Source: Rheinheimera sp. MMS21-TC3 (GTDB lineage Bacteria; Pseudomonadota; Gammaproteobacteria; Enterobacterales; Alteromonadaceae). From it: a DNA stretch of 64,000 nucleotides. This document shows, piece after piece, positions 1-10,432 of the stretch. The position numbers and the translations under genes were made by a program. The stretch's first letter is position 1. Every line of letters begins with the position of its first letter. The notes below the pieces were generated by a model. The model searched no databases. It was given only the letters and a program-made list of their open reading frames with translations, and had not been told where the DNA came from. The stretch is from positions 434,001 to 498,000 of the forward strand of contig NZ_CP135084.1 of the NCBI RefSeq assembly GCF_032229285.1. The letters are read 5' to 3'.

Positions 1-2431
1 CGCAAGTACAGTCAACTTAAGAGGAATGGGGGCTAACCGTACCTTAGTTCTAATTAATGGTAAGCGTGTACCGCAATATCCAGCAGCAACGGGTGGTTCA
101 TCAAACTTTGTTGATACCTCAACTTTTCCAACCAGTGCAGTAGATAGAATTGAAATCTTAACCGGTGGTGCATCAGCCATTTATGGTTCGGATGCAATTG
201 GTGGCGTAGTTAATATTATTTTGAAACAACGCTACGATGGTAGCACGTTAAATTTACGTCATGAAAACCCACAACATGGTGGACGCGATAGAACTAAGGC
301 ATCCTTAACATCTGGCTTTGAAACCAAGTTAGGCCAAACTATGTTAGTGCTAGAATATAGCGATGATGAAATGCTGCGCTCAGGACAGCGTGAATTTACC
401 CAAATTGGTGGGCCAGATGGCACGGGTAAACATAGCTCTACTTCAGCATTTCTTCGTGATTATAAAAAAGTATTTCATGATGATACTTATGTGATGGCAA
501 CCCAAGAGCAGTGTAATGATTTATTCGCTGAAAATGCGGTTTGGAATGATACTGAAAGCCGCTATAAATGCCGAGTTAATAACAGTGATATCGATGGCTT
601 ACATACGGCAAAAAAAGAGTACAACTTAGTATTAAATCAGTCTGGTGAGCTTAATCAAAATTGGCAATATAGTTTACTTTTACAGGGCAGTAATAAAGAT
701 AGTGTTCGTGGTAATGGTCAAAAAAGTATTTCGCCAACCTTTTATATGAACAAGGCTAATCCGGGTGAGTATAGCTATGATGCGGCTGACTTTGCTTCTT
801 CTGAAGAATTCCGAGTTTATCGTCGATTAGCCGATTATGGCAAAGTGCGAGATTATGCAGGTAAAGAGAAAAACCTAAATATGTCTTTAGGTGTATCTGG
901 TAGTTTAGGGGACTATGACCTTGAAGTTAACTGGGCTTACGGTAAAAGTAAATTTGACCGCACAGGCATAAACCAAATGCGTGCGGATAGGTTGCTAGAC
1001 ATAATCAGCTTTAACCCTGCTGACTCAGCTAATCCAGAAAAGTGGTATCCAATGGATAAAATGAGCCAAGAGCAAGTCGATTATTTATATGCTGAAACAT
1101 TAACAGATGCCGGCTCTGGTATGAATCAGATCCAAGCAATATTAACCGGCGATCTTATTGATACTGCAAATGGGCCAGTTCAATTTGCGTTATCAACCGA
1201 GTGGGCACGAGACTGGTATTTCGATATTAAAGATGAGCATACGCTTAGCGGTAATTTAATTGGTCAAGGCGGAACTCAAGGCCGAGGCTCTCGTAAACGT
1301 TATGCTATAGCTGCAGAAGCGGCGGTCCCATTACTAGATGATATGGGTGGCTATGGTAAAATGGATGCTAGTCTTGCTGTTCGTTATGATCGTTACGATG
1401 ATAAATCTGATGTTGGTGGTGCTACTACACCTCAGTTAGGCCTTATCTATCGTCCGCATGAAGATCTATTATTTAGAGCTAATGCTGGGCGTAGCTTCCG
1501 AGCGCCAGATTTGCACCGTATGTACGCTGGTGTTAGCCGAAGCTTTAGCAGTACTACTATTATGATTGATCCTAATCATCCAGAAGACTTAGATGATAGC
1601 TTTGAATCTATCAGTGCAGGCAATATTAAATTAACAGAAGAGAAAGGCAAGTTCTGGAATCTAGGTGTGGTAGCACAGCTAACTGATGATTTAAGCACAA
1701 GTCTAGATTTTTGGCGGATTTCGCTAGAAGGGGCGGTATATACTGAAACAGTAGATAGAATTTTAGCCAACCCTACTTATAATATGACGGGTCAAGCTAG
1801 CTCGTGTAATGATTTACCTTCAATTGGTTATATTATGCAGCAGCGTCCTGGCCAAGATTATCAAGATATATTTTGTGTGCGCCGGGGCACTATTAACAGC
1901 TCCTACGAATCCTCACAAGGTATTGATGGCGAGATCACCTATAAACTTGACTTAGAACAGTTTGGCAGTTTTCGTTTAAAAACGAGTATCTCTTATACTA
2001 TAGAAAAAACTTATCAAGCCTTTGCTGGTGGTGCTCGCATAGATGAAACTAAAGATGATTATTTACCAGAGTGGAAAAGTACAGTATCGTTAAATTGGTT
2101 GTTTCATGGTGTTAGCACTAACTTAAGTTGGTACTACATGGGAACTGGCGAAGGCCGTGATACTTGGACGTTAACCGATGCTGCTGGCAAAAAGTACCAA
2201 GAGCAAGTTTGGAGTAAGTTAGATGCGTATAAGCGTTTAAACTTAAACTCTAGCTATCGTTTTGCAACCGGAACTAAATTAACATTAGGTATCAATAACT
2301 TAACTGATACTATGCCGTCGTTATTTGCTGTTGGTCACCCAGATAGAAATAGCCATCCATTTTATCGTTCTAATATGGGCTATAACGTAATTGGTCGTAC
2401 CTTTTATGCCGCTTTAGAGCATCGCTTCTAA
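1..2431 (+). CDS. TonB-dependent receptor, 5' end missing at window edge
   Basis: Outer-membrane beta-barrel receptor that takes up a ligand with energy from TonB/ExbBD. The reading frame is open from base 2 and codes VNLRGMGANRTLVLINGKR, a typical plug-domain stretch, straight through the first ATG at 26. So the gene starts upstream of the window and the signal peptide and TonB box are not seen. About 809 residues are present. The plug continues to the IGGVVNIILK segment (about residue 70) and is followed by a long barrel. The protein ends LEHRF with a C-terminal Phe, as needed for BAM-mediated assembly. A terminator follows at once. The next gene is a secreted peptidase, which suggests a peptide or peptide-bound ligand, but the substrate cannot be read from the sequence. 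Confidence 0.95.
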   Translation, partial: ASTVNLRGMGANRTLVLINGKRVPQYPAATGGSSNFVDTSTFPTSAVDRIEILTGGASAIYGSDAIGGVVNIILKQRYDGSTLNLRHENPQHGGRDRTKASLTSGFETKLGQTMLVLEYSDDEMLRSGQREFTQIGGPDGTGKHSSTSAFLRDYKKVFHDDTYVMATQEQCNDLFAENAVWNDTESRYKCRVNNSDIDGLHTAKKEYNLVLNQSGELNQNWQYSLLLQGSNKDSVRGNGQKSISPTFYMNKANPGEYSYDAADFASSEEFRVYRRLADYGKVRDYAGKEKNLNMSLGVSGSLGDYDLEVNWAYGKSKFDRTGINQMRADRLLDIISFNPADSANPEKWYPMDKMSQEQVDYLYAETLTDAGSGMNQIQAILTGDLIDTANGPVQFALSTEWARDWYFDIKDEHTLSGNLIGQGGTQGRGSRKRYAIAAEAAVPLLDDMGGYGKMDASLAVRYDRYDDKSDVGGATTPQLGLIYRPHEDLLFRANAGRSFRAPDLHRMYAGVSRSFSSTTIMIDPNHPEDLDDSFESISAGNIKLTEEKGKFWNLGVVAQLTDDLSTSLDFWRISLEGAVYTETVDRILANPTYNMTGQASSCNDLPSIGYIMQQRPGQDYQDIFCVRRGTINSSYESSQGIDGEITYKLDLEQFGSFRLKTSISYTIEKTYQAFAGGARIDETKDDYLPEWKSTVSLNWLFHGVSTNLSWYYMGTGEGRDTWTLTDAAGKKYQEQVWSKLDAYKRLNLNSSYRFATGTKLTLGINNLTDTMPSLFAVGHPDRNSHPFYRSNMGYNVIGRTFYAALEHRF

Positions 2432-2446
2432 GCAGTCAGCCTCTTT

Positions 2447-2474
2447 AAAGCCCCGAGTCCGGGGCTTTGTTGTT
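2447..2474 (+). terminator. Rho-independent terminator of the TonB receptor
   Basis: Perfect 9-bp stem AAAGCCCCG/CGGGGCTTT (2447-2455 and 2460-2468) with a 4-base loop, followed by a T-rich tail. It lies 16 bases after the receptor stop codon and just before the S9 peptidase start. Confidence 0.85.
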
Positions 2475-2486
2475 TTGGACGGTATT

Positions 2487-4856
2487 ATGTTTCGTGTAAT
2501 TATTATTTTTTTAGCATCCCTAACGCTGTCACTATTCGCTACCTCAGCAAAGGCGCTAACTTACCAGCAGCCAGATCCACGGTTAGCTTTATTGCTGGAA
2601 AGTGAAGGTAAATTAAGTTGGCGGTTATCTGCGCAGCAAAACTGGCTAATACAAACTCAAGCAGCAGCCAGGCCAGATTTAGCTGAATTAAACCACCCTG
2701 TAGCTGAATTAGCCGGATTAAAGATTAATCTACAGCAGTTAAGCTCAGGTTTAGATCGGGGCTATCAACAAGTCCGTTTACAACATACAAGTAAGGTGAC
2801 ACAGCAGGAGATAACCGCGACCCTGCATCAGCGCCTATATCAACCAAAGTTGTCACCAGATGAAAACTGGTTAAGTGTAGTGGTAGCCGAACCTAAAGGC
2901 TTGTTTTTAAATATTATTAATTTAGCAACAGGAAAACAAGCCCGTTTTGAGCAACGATTAAATGCAGTTTTAGGGATCCAGTATCAATGGTTAGCTGATA
3001 GTTCAGGCGTAGTGCTACTAGCAGAACATGCGGAAAAAAAAGCAACTAAGCTTACTTTGGCGCCTAGTGTACAAGATAGTAGTAGCCAAAAACTGCCACA
3101 GCGCACATACCAAATGTTGCTCAGCTCAACTAAGGATATAGCAGAGTTTGCGCAGTTAATTCAAGCCCGCTTACTCAAGGTTTCTACCCAGTTAAAAAGC
3201 CAAACTATTTTAACCTTACCTTTATATCGTTTCTCTTTATCACCTGATAACCAATTTATTCTAACTGATCAAGTAATACAGCCTTACTCCTATTTTGTGC
3301 CGGTAGCCAGTTTTAGTCGGCGTCAGGATATTTATACTTTGCAGGGGCAAAAAGTAGTTGAATTACAGCAGCAAGCTGTACATGAAAGCCGTAAAACTAG
3401 AACTGGTATGCGTCATATCACTTGGCGACCGGATCGTGCTGCCACTCTATCCTGGCTAGCAAAAAATACAGATAAAGCGTTTAAAGAAGCTCTTTGGCAA
3501 TGGCCAGCGCCTTTTAGCTCTGCGCCTGAAAAACTACATGATTTAACTTGGCAGTTTAAGCAGTTGCAGTGGTCAGAGCATAACTTAGTGATACTTTATG
3601 AATCGGATAGTGCAACTCAACAAGAAAGAGCTTGGTTTTTTGATAAAGGTTTTGGCCAGCCAGCCAGTTTATGGTATCAGCGGCATAGCAAAGATCTATT
3701 GAATAAACCAGGACGGCTGTTAACCCAGGTCAATGCTTTTGGGCGCCAAGTATTAAAACAAAACAGTGATGGTGAGCTATATTTATTATCGACCAAGAAT
3801 GACAATCGGCAGCAACAGCTTAATAGGTTGACTTTAGCGGCAGGCCAAGCCAAAACAAATGAGCTTTTATGGCACTCTAGCGGTGATGGGCTACAAAATT
3901 TTGTTGGTCTGAAAGACAAAGAGCATATTTTTTATACTCGACAAACTGCCCAGCAGCCGCCAGAGCTATACCAGAAAATAGCAGCGGATGAGCAAAAACT
4001 AGTAAGCGTTGGCCACAAGACACCGAGTTTTTTAGCAGTTAAGCGACAGTTGATAGAGTATCGACGCGCAGATGGCGTAGAGTTAAGTGGTTGGCTATAT
4101 TTACCTGCTGGCTATACAGCTGCTGCAGGGCCATTACCCGTTTTGATGTGGGCATATCCGCGAGATTATGCTTCTGTCGAGTTAGCAGAGCAGCAGCAAT
4201 TGCATAGCGAACGGTTTATACAGTTATCAGAAACTAGTGCTCAGCCTTATGTTGCTTTGGGCTATGCGGTATTCTCTGACATCAGTATGCCTCTTATTGC
4301 TAAAGGATCTGAATTAGCCAATGATAATTTTTTACCGCAGTTGATCGCTAATGCCCAAGCAGCAATTGATGCTTTAGTGGACGTTGGGGTTGCTGAACGA
4401 GATAATATTGCTATTGGCGGCCATTCTTACGGTGCCTTTATGGTAGCTAATTTATTGGCACATAGTGATTTATTCACAGCAGGCATAGCAAGAAGTGGCG
4501 CTTATAACCGTAGCTTAACTCCTTTTGGCTTTCAGTCTGAAAAACGACACTTTTGGCAGCAACCTGCTTTGTATGCAGCTATGTCTCCTTTTTTTCATGC
4601 CGATAAGATTAATGCGCCTTTACTATTAATTCATGGCCAGGCTGACGTTAATTCTGGTACTTACCCCTTACAATCATTACGTATGTTTACTGCGCTAAAA
4701 GGATTAGGTAAGGTTTCTCGTTTGGTTATGTTGCCGTTGGAAGGACATCATTATCAAGCACGGGAGTCGGTATTGCATGTCTTGTGGGAGCAACAACAAT
4801 GGCTAGCAAAACATCTTAAACCAACTGCCGCTATGCTTATGCAAACATCTAACTAG
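2487..4856 (+). CDS. Secreted S9 (prolyl oligopeptidase family) serine peptidase
   Basis: Predicted periplasmic or secreted peptidase that cleaves short peptides. An N-terminal signal peptide (MFRVIIIFLASLTLSLFATSAKA) precedes about 500 residues of weakly conserved propeller-like sequence. A C-terminal alpha/beta hydrolase domain carries nucleophile Ser in GHSYG (codon at 4425), Asp in HGQAD and His in EGHHYQ. This matches the S9C acylaminoacyl/glutamyl peptidase type. I chose ATG 2487 over the in-frame TTG at 2475 because the signal peptide then starts normally; the ribosome site is weak either way. The gene stands between a TonB receptor and a CadC-like regulator, which suggests processing of an imported peptide. 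The exact specificity is unknown. Confidence 0.9.
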   Translation: MFRVIIIFLASLTLSLFATSAKALTYQQPDPRLALLLESEGKLSWRLSAQQNWLIQTQAAARPDLAELNHPVAELAGLKINLQQLSSGLDRGYQQVRLQHTSKVTQQEITATLHQRLYQPKLSPDENWLSVVVAEPKGLFLNIINLATGKQARFEQRLNAVLGIQYQWLADSSGVVLLAEHAEKKATKLTLAPSVQDSSSQKLPQRTYQMLLSSTKDIAEFAQLIQARLLKVSTQLKSQTILTLPLYRFSLSPDNQFILTDQVIQPYSYFVPVASFSRRQDIYTLQGQKVVELQQQAVHESRKTRTGMRHITWRPDRAATLSWLAKNTDKAFKEALWQWPAPFSSAPEKLHDLTWQFKQLQWSEHNLVILYESDSATQQERAWFFDKGFGQPASLWYQRHSKDLLNKPGRLLTQVNAFGRQVLKQNSDGELYLLSTKNDNRQQQLNRLTLAAGQAKTNELLWHSSGDGLQNFVGLKDKEHIFYTRQTAQQPPELYQKIAADEQKLVSVGHKTPSFLAVKRQLIEYRRADGVELSGWLYLPAGYTAAAGPLPVLMWAYPRDYASVELAEQQQLHSERFIQLSETSAQPYVALGYAVFSDISMPLIAKGSELANDNFLPQLIANAQAAIDALVDVGVAERDNIAIGGHSYGAFMVANLLAHSDLFTAGIARSGAYNRSLTPFGFQSEKRHFWQQPALYAAMSPFFHADKINAPLLLIHGQADVNSGTYPLQSLRMFTALKGLGKVSRLVMLPLEGHHYQARESVLHVLWEQQQWLAKHLKPTAAMLMQTSN

Positions 4857-4957
4857 CATAAGCTGCCGATTAGCGAGAAGCGGCTGTATTAACTTATTAC
4901 TATGGTAGTATTTATAGGTAACTTTTTGACGCAATTAACTATCGGCAGCTCTTGATT

Positions 4958-7036
4958 ATGCAGCAAGCATTTTATTTGACTGGGTCTTTGATTAATCCAG
5001 CTGAGTTAACTATTACTAATAACCATCTAGAACCTGTATCGGTGCAACAAAAGCCGATGGAGGTACTTGTATATTTGGCCGAATATTACCCTAGTTTAGT
5101 CAGTCGTCAGCAACTTATAGATAGTATTTGGCTAGGTAATAATTATGTTGGTGAAAAAGCATTAACTAACGCTATTTGGCAATTACGCAATGCCTTGCCA
5201 AAACATAATGCTGAAGAATTAATCTTAACTGTTAGAAAAAAAGGCTACCGCTTAACTGCAGCACCTGAATTTACAGCTGTTGCTGCTAGCCAAAACGAAA
5301 ATATCCAGCTTAGTAAACATAAATGGTCGATAAAGTGGCCGTTAATTTTACTGCTGTTATTCGTGCTTATCGCGTTAGCTTGGCACAATAAAACGGTTGC
5401 GCCTATTGTCGAGTCTGCAGAGTTAGTTAAAGTTACTAATGGTGTTGGTCGAGCTATGTCGCCTGCTATTTCACCGAACGGCCGCTTTTTAGTGTTTACT
5501 TGGCGCAAACTTGCTTCGTCTTCAGACTTATACTTAATTGATTTACAGGACCTTAGTTATACACCAAAACAATTAACTTTTAGTGTCAATGATGAAAGCC
5601 GTGCTTTGTGGAGTAAAGATAATAGGACTATATATTACTCTAGCAAAACGCCGGTTTATGGTGATTGCCAAATTATGCGCTTAGATACGCTTACCTTAGC
5701 GGCTTCAGAGATGGGTAGCTGTATCCGCCATAGTCGGCTATATATGGATGAGTCGCCAGACGGCCGCTACTTAATTTATAGCGGCAAACCTGCAGCAGAT
5801 AATTCCAGTTTATACTTAGTCGATTTGCAAAATCCAGAAGCAGAACCAAGCACTTTACCTTGTAATGATACTTGTCAGTATCGCGCTCGTGATGTGGCTT
5901 TTTCACCAGATAGTAAATATTTAGCCTTAACTCGACGGGTCCACCGCTTATCAGAGGACTTATATTTACTTAACTTAACAACAGGTGAAGAGGAGCAGAT
6001 TACCCATGATCAGGAAGATATTTTAGGTATGTCTTGGCACCCAGATAGCCAACGCTTAGTGTATGCTGCATTGCGCTATGGTAAACAACAAGGCTTTATG
6101 TTCGATTTAAAAGATAAGCAACATCATGATCTTAATATCGAAAATTTTACTGAGCCCAGTAAGATAACAGCAAATGGCGAGTTATATTTTTATCAAAGCA
6201 CCTATTTACCACAGCTGGGATATTTGCCGGTTAATCAGGGCGTACCAGCAGGGATTGTAAGGCTTACGCCATCAGATGCACGCTATGAAGCCGCCCATTA
6301 TAGTGCTGCTAATACAGCTATTGCTTATGTGAGTAATGAGTCGGGTGATATGGAAATTTGGATGTCAGATCCTAATATGGAACAGCGGACACAGCTTACT
6401 CAATTAAATGGTATGGTTAAGTATCCAAAATGGTCATACGATGGCCGTTTCATTGCTTTTGTTGGCCGATTACCGGAGCAACATAATGATAAGCTGATGC
6501 TGCTAGAAGTGGCTACGGGTAAGTTGAGCCAGTTAAATACAGGGGTAAGTTGGCATGGTAAAATTAGCTGGTGGTATGATGATAGTGCCGTTATTTATAG
6601 CCACGATAATAACTTATATAAAATCTCAATTGCCAGCGGCGAAGTGGAGCAGTTAACGGTAAATGGTGGGGTTATGGCTCAAATGCCGGCAAATAATCAA
6701 TTCTATTTCAGTAAGGGCCGCAATCGAGGTTTATGGCAATTATTACCCGATAAAACTGAAAAAATGCTACTCCCTGATGATGTGTTTAGTGCCAGAATAG
6801 CTTGGACTTATGCCGATGATGGTATTTACTTTGTTCAACAGCGAGAGCAAAAAACGTTTGTAAGTTTATATGATTTACAAACAGCTACAACCCAAAATCT
6901 AATTTTGTTACCACCTGAAATGTTGCATTTATTAAGCGTAATGAGTTTTGATTCTGATCATAATAGATTATTGCTTGAACTATCATTACAGCCACGCGCA
7001 GATATTTATAAATTAAAACACCCATTATTACAATAA
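4958..7036 (+). CDS. CadC-like membrane transcriptional regulator with PD40 propeller
   Basis: One-component membrane regulator. Residues about 5-102 form an OmpR-type winged helix (ending VRKKGYRL). A single membrane segment (PLILLLLFVLIALAW) lies near residues 128-143. The remaining 550 or so residues are periplasmic, with repeated PDG/SPDSKYLAL-style TolB-like PD40 blades, for example SPNGRFLVF, SPDGRYLIY and SYDGRFIAF. The family binds DNA from the membrane in response to a periplasmic signal. ATG 4958 is preferred to the in-frame TTG at 4952. The position after a receptor and a peptidase suggests that it senses peptide or controls those genes. This is inference; no operator was recognised. 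Confidence 0.88.
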   Translation: MQQAFYLTGSLINPAELTITNNHLEPVSVQQKPMEVLVYLAEYYPSLVSRQQLIDSIWLGNNYVGEKALTNAIWQLRNALPKHNAEELILTVRKKGYRLTAAPEFTAVAASQNENIQLSKHKWSIKWPLILLLLFVLIALAWHNKTVAPIVESAELVKVTNGVGRAMSPAISPNGRFLVFTWRKLASSSDLYLIDLQDLSYTPKQLTFSVNDESRALWSKDNRTIYYSSKTPVYGDCQIMRLDTLTLAASEMGSCIRHSRLYMDESPDGRYLIYSGKPAADNSSLYLVDLQNPEAEPSTLPCNDTCQYRARDVAFSPDSKYLALTRRVHRLSEDLYLLNLTTGEEEQITHDQEDILGMSWHPDSQRLVYAALRYGKQQGFMFDLKDKQHHDLNIENFTEPSKITANGELYFYQSTYLPQLGYLPVNQGVPAGIVRLTPSDARYEAAHYSAANTAIAYVSNESGDMEIWMSDPNMEQRTQLTQLNGMVKYPKWSYDGRFIAFVGRLPEQHNDKLMLLEVATGKLSQLNTGVSWHGKISWWYDDSAVIYSHDNNLYKISIASGEVEQLTVNGGVMAQMPANNQFYFSKGRNRGLWQLLPDKTEKMLLPDDVFSARIAWTYADDGIYFVQQREQKTFVSLYDLQTATTQNLILLPPEMLHLLSVMSFDSDHNRLLLELSLQPRADIYKLKHPLLQ

Positions 7037-7068
7037 CTCGCTAGCTGGTAGTGTTACCAGCTAGCGAG
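7037..7068. terminator. Perfect 14-bp inverted repeat between convergent genes
   Basis: CTCGCTAGCTGGTA / TACCAGCTAGCGAG with a GTGT loop, starting on the base after the stop codon of the CadC-like gene and 43 bases after the end of tex. There is no clear U-tract on the plus strand and only a weak one (TTATTGT) on the minus strand. It probably protects or terminates both transcripts; the terminator call is moderate. Confidence 0.5.
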
Positions 7069-7111
7069 GCGTAGTGTTTAAGCTTCTATTTCTAATTTTT
7101 TGCAACAAAGT

Positions 7112-9424
7112 TTATTTTTTTAACTTAGCAAAAGCTTCTGCAAAAGCATTGCCCATAGCAGCATTGTTATCTTGCGGTTTTTGTGGTCTTGAAGCTGCAG
7201 GTTTTCTGTTTTGTACTTTTGCTGCGGGTTGTGATGAGTTAGCCGTTTTAGCCGTTGGCTGCTCGTCTAAGCGCATAGTTAGTGCAATGCGCTTGCGTTC
7301 CACTTCGACATCAAGCACTTTAACTTTAACAATATCGCCTGCTTTAACTACGTCATGCGGATCGCTAACAAATTTATCGGTTAGTGACGAAATATGGACT
7401 AAGCCATCTTGATGGACGCCAATATCAACAAAGGCGCCAAAATTAGTTACGTTAGTTACTACGCCTTCTAATTGCATGCCAGGCTTTAAATCTTTTAAAG
7501 TTTCAACGCCGTCTTTAAAGTTAGCTGTTTTAAACTCAGGCCGAGGATCACGCCCTGGTTTTTCTAATTCTTTCAGAATATCGCTAATGGTTGGGATACC
7601 AAAATGCTCATCGGCAAAGTCGGCAGCATTAATGCTATTTAAAAACGCTCGGTTACCAATAACTTGGTCAACTGTTTTTTGTTGGGCCTGAAGAATTTTT
7701 TCAACCAATGGATAAGCTTCAGGGTGAACAGAGGAGGCATCTAATGCATTAGCGCCATTAGTTATCCGTAAAAAGCCTGCCGCTTGTTCAAAGGCTTTTG
7801 GCCCTAAACGTGGCACTTTTAATAGTTGCTTACGTTCATTAAAGCGGCCATTGCTATCTCTAAATTGAATAATGTTTTGGGCTAAGGTTTTATTTAAGCC
7901 GGCCACTTTGGTTAATAAAGCCGCAGAGGCAGTATTTAAATCAACACCGACAGCATTAACACAGTCTTCAACTACAGCATCTAGCGAGCGAGTTAATAAG
8001 CTTTGGTTGACATCATGCTGGTATTGGCCAACGCCAATGGCTTTTGGCTCAATTTTAACTAATTCAGCTAAAGGATCTTGTAAGCGGCGACCAATAGATA
8101 CAGCGCCACGTAACGATACATCTAAATCTGGAAATTCAGCTGCAGCAAATTCTGAGGCTGAATAAATTGAGGCGCCTGCTTCAGACACCATAATTTTTTG
8201 CAGGTTTTGCTCTGGTAGGGCTTTAATAACATCTGCGGCTAATTTATCTGTTTCGCGCGATGCTGTGCCATTACCAATGGCAATTAGAGCAATTTTATGT
8301 TGTTGGCATAATAAACTTAAAGTCCGTACTGACTTATCCCATAAATTCTGTGGCGCATGAGGGAAAATAGTCGTATGGGCTAATAGTTTGCCGGTTTCAT
8401 CAATGGCGGTTACTTTTACGCCAGTGCGTAAACCCGGATCTAGCGCTAAAGTGCGGCGCATACCTGCTGGGGCGGCCATTAATAAGTCTTTTAAGTTGCG
8501 GGCAAAAACGTTAATGGCTTCAATTTCAGCTTTTTCTCGTAACTCACTAAGAAGATCGTTTTCTAAATGTAAATGCAGTTTTACCTTCCAAGTCCATTGC
8601 ACTGCCGTAAGTAAAAAGCTGTCGCTAGCACGGCCTTTATCGGCAATATCAAAGTGATCGGCTACCATTTTTTGACACACAGCATGTGCGGTTTCTTCAT
8701 TACTGTCGGGGATAAGCTGCAGGGCTAACACACCTTCGTTGCGGCCTCTAAACATGGCTAAAGCACGATGTGACGGCACGTTTTTCCAGCTTTCACTGTG
8801 AGAGAAGTAATCACGGAACTTAGCACCTTCTTGTTCTTTACCTGCCACAACAGTACTTTTAAGTTGGGCATGTTGGGCAAGGTGACGGCGCAGTTGGGCT
8901 AATAGGTTGGCGTCTTCAGCAAAACGTTCCATTAAAATATATTTAACGCCCTCTAATACCGCTTTGCTATCGGCATAGCCAGCATCGCTATTAATAAAGG
9001 CTTGGGCTTCTGTTTCTGGGTTGAGCTCAGGCTGCTGTTGAATGCGGTTTGCTAAAGGCTCTAAACCGGCCTCAATGGCCATTTGGCCTTTAGTGCGGCG
9101 CTTAGCTTTATAAGGTAGGTATAAGTCTTCTAAACGGGTTTTATTATCTGCGTCTTCTAATTGCTGTTTTAGCTCTGGGCTTAACTTACCTTGCTCGTCA
9201 ATAGTACGAATAATAACTTGGCGGCGATCTTCTAATTCGCGTAAATAGGTTAAACGCTGTTCTAAAAGCCGTAATTGCGTATCATCTAAGCCGCCAGTGG
9301 CTTCTTTGCGGTATCGAGCAATAAAAGGAACGGTAGCGCCATCATCAAGCAGCTGTATAGCTGCGGCAACTTGTGCGGCTTTAGCTGTGATTTCGTTAGC
9401 AATGGTATTAACAATCAAAGACAT
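7112..9424 (-). CDS. tex: Tex family transcription accessory protein
   Basis: Highly conserved S1-domain RNA-binding protein (E. coli YhgF/Tex), thought to act on transcription or RNA processing and tolerance. The 770 residues are collinear with the family: the N-terminal Tex helical region ([18 protein letters not shown]), an RNase H-like YqgF fold ([17 protein letters not shown]), a helix-hairpin-helix pair ([13 protein letters not shown] and [17 protein letters not shown]), and a C-terminal S1 domain ([19 protein letters not shown] to about residue 715). A basic low-complexity tail follows. The ATG is preceded by AGGAAA. The gene is divergent from ompR over a 282-base gap in which I recognise no named element. 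In E. coli tex is also close to ompR-envZ, with greB between; greB is absent here. Confidence 0.96.
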   Translation of the reverse strand: MSLIVNTIANEITAKAAQVAAAIQLLDDGATVPFIARYRKEATGGLDDTQLRLLEQRLTYLRELEDRRQVIIRTIDEQGKLSPELKQQLEDADNKTRLEDLYLPYKAKRRTKGQMAIEAGLEPLANRIQQQPELNPETEAQAFINSDAGYADSKAVLEGVKYILMERFAEDANLLAQLRRHLAQHAQLKSTVVAGKEQEGAKFRDYFSHSESWKNVPSHRALAMFRGRNEGVLALQLIPDSNEETAHAVCQKMVADHFDIADKGRASDSFLLTAVQWTWKVKLHLHLENDLLSELREKAEIEAINVFARNLKDLLMAAPAGMRRTLALDPGLRTGVKVTAIDETGKLLAHTTIFPHAPQNLWDKSVRTLSLLCQQHKIALIAIGNGTASRETDKLAADVIKALPEQNLQKIMVSEAGASIYSASEFAAAEFPDLDVSLRGAVSIGRRLQDPLAELVKIEPKAIGVGQYQHDVNQSLLTRSLDAVVEDCVNAVGVDLNTASAALLTKVAGLNKTLAQNIIQFRDSNGRFNERKQLLKVPRLGPKAFEQAAGFLRITNGANALDASSVHPEAYPLVEKILQAQQKTVDQVIGNRAFLNSINAADFADEHFGIPTISDILKELEKPGRDPRPEFKTANFKDGVETLKDLKPGMQLEGVVTNVTNFGAFVDIGVHQDGLVHISSLTDKFVSDPHDVVKAGDIVKVKVLDVEVERKRIALTMRLDEQPTAKTANSSQPAAKVQNRKPAASRPQKPQDNNAAMGNAFAEAFAKLKK

Positions 9425-9706
9425 AAAAGGTTTCCTAGTGCAGTGCCAACAAGGACAGTGCCGATAAATATAAACTGATAGTGCAATTGTCTACTTTCAG
9501 TTAAATAAAAGCCAATTAACAATGCAGAAATTCGCTTTATCATAACGTCTAGCAAGCTAGTTAGGCATTCTAATGGTGCTGAAAATAGTAAAATTCAAGC
9601 GCTAAACTTGGATTAGACAAACTTTGTAACACAAATGAGCTGCTGTCATGGCTCGTTAATAGATTGTTTTAGTTTATAGTAAGAAAAAAATGTAGAGGAT
9701 TAAGTG

Positions 9707-10432
9707 ATGACAGTAACTGAAACATCAAAAGTACTAGTGGTTGATGACGATGTACGGTTGCGCGCCTTATTAGAGCGTTATTTAGTAGAGCAAGGCTACA
9801 TAGTGCGCAGTGTTGGCAATTATGAACAAATGCAGCGCGTGATGGAGCGAGAAAACTTTCATCTGATTGTGTTAGATCTTATGTTGCCAGGTGAAGATGG
9901 CTTGTCAATCTGTCGCCGGTTACGGCAGCAAGAAAACGAGATCCCAATTATTATGTTAACAGCTAAAGGTGATGAGGTTGATAGAATAATTGGCTTAGAG
10001 ATGGGCGCAGATGATTATTTACCTAAACCTTTTAACCCAAGGGAATTACTAGCCCGAATACGTGCTGTTATGCGGCGTAAAGTAAAGGAGCTCCCTGGCG
10101 CACCTAGTCAATTAGAAAGCATAGTTGAATTTGGTCCATTTAAGTTTAATTTAGCTACACGCGAGATGTATAAAGGTGACACCTTATTGGCTTTAACCAG
10201 CGGTGAATATGCTGTACTTAAAGTCTTGGTTAGCCACCCTCGAGAGCCATTATCGCGCGATAAGCTGATGAACCAAGCTAGAGGACGCGATTATTCTGCA
10301 ATGGAGCGCAGTATTGATGTTCAGGTGTCGCGTTTACGGCGTATGTTAGAAGATGACGCAGCTAACCCCAGATACATTCAAACTGTTTGGGGCTTAGGTT
10401 ATGTTTTTGTACCAGATGGTAGCGTTAGTTAA
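9707..10432 (+). CDS. ompR: Two-component response regulator OmpR
   Basis: Cytoplasmic DNA-binding regulator of outer-membrane protein and osmotic responses. Receiver domain with acidic pocket DDD near residues 13-15, phospho-acceptor Asp57 in VLDLMLPGEDG, switch Thr in LTAKGDE and Lys in LPKPFNPRELLARIR. A C-terminal winged helix follows (SGEYAVLKVLV to YIQTVWGLGYVFVPDG). I chose ATG 9707, seven bases after GAGGA, over the overlapping GTG at 9704, which is too close to the ribosome site. The stop codon abuts the envZ ATG, so the pair is translationally coupled. Confidence 0.97.
   Translation: MTVTETSKVLVVDDDVRLRALLERYLVEQGYIVRSVGNYEQMQRVMERENFHLIVLDLMLPGEDGLSICRRLRQQENEIPIIMLTAKGDEVDRIIGLEMGADDYLPKPFNPRELLARIRAVMRRKVKELPGAPSQLESIVEFGPFKFNLATREMYKGDTLLALTSGEYAVLKVLVSHPREPLSRDKLMNQARGRDYSAMERSIDVQVSRLRRMLEDDAANPRYIQTVWGLGYVFVPDGSVS

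Noticed and set aside
7074..7412. 112-codon open frame overlapping the 3' end of tex on the opposite strand
   Set aside because: It is the complement of the S1 domain and low-complexity tail of Tex; no start signal or homology pattern.
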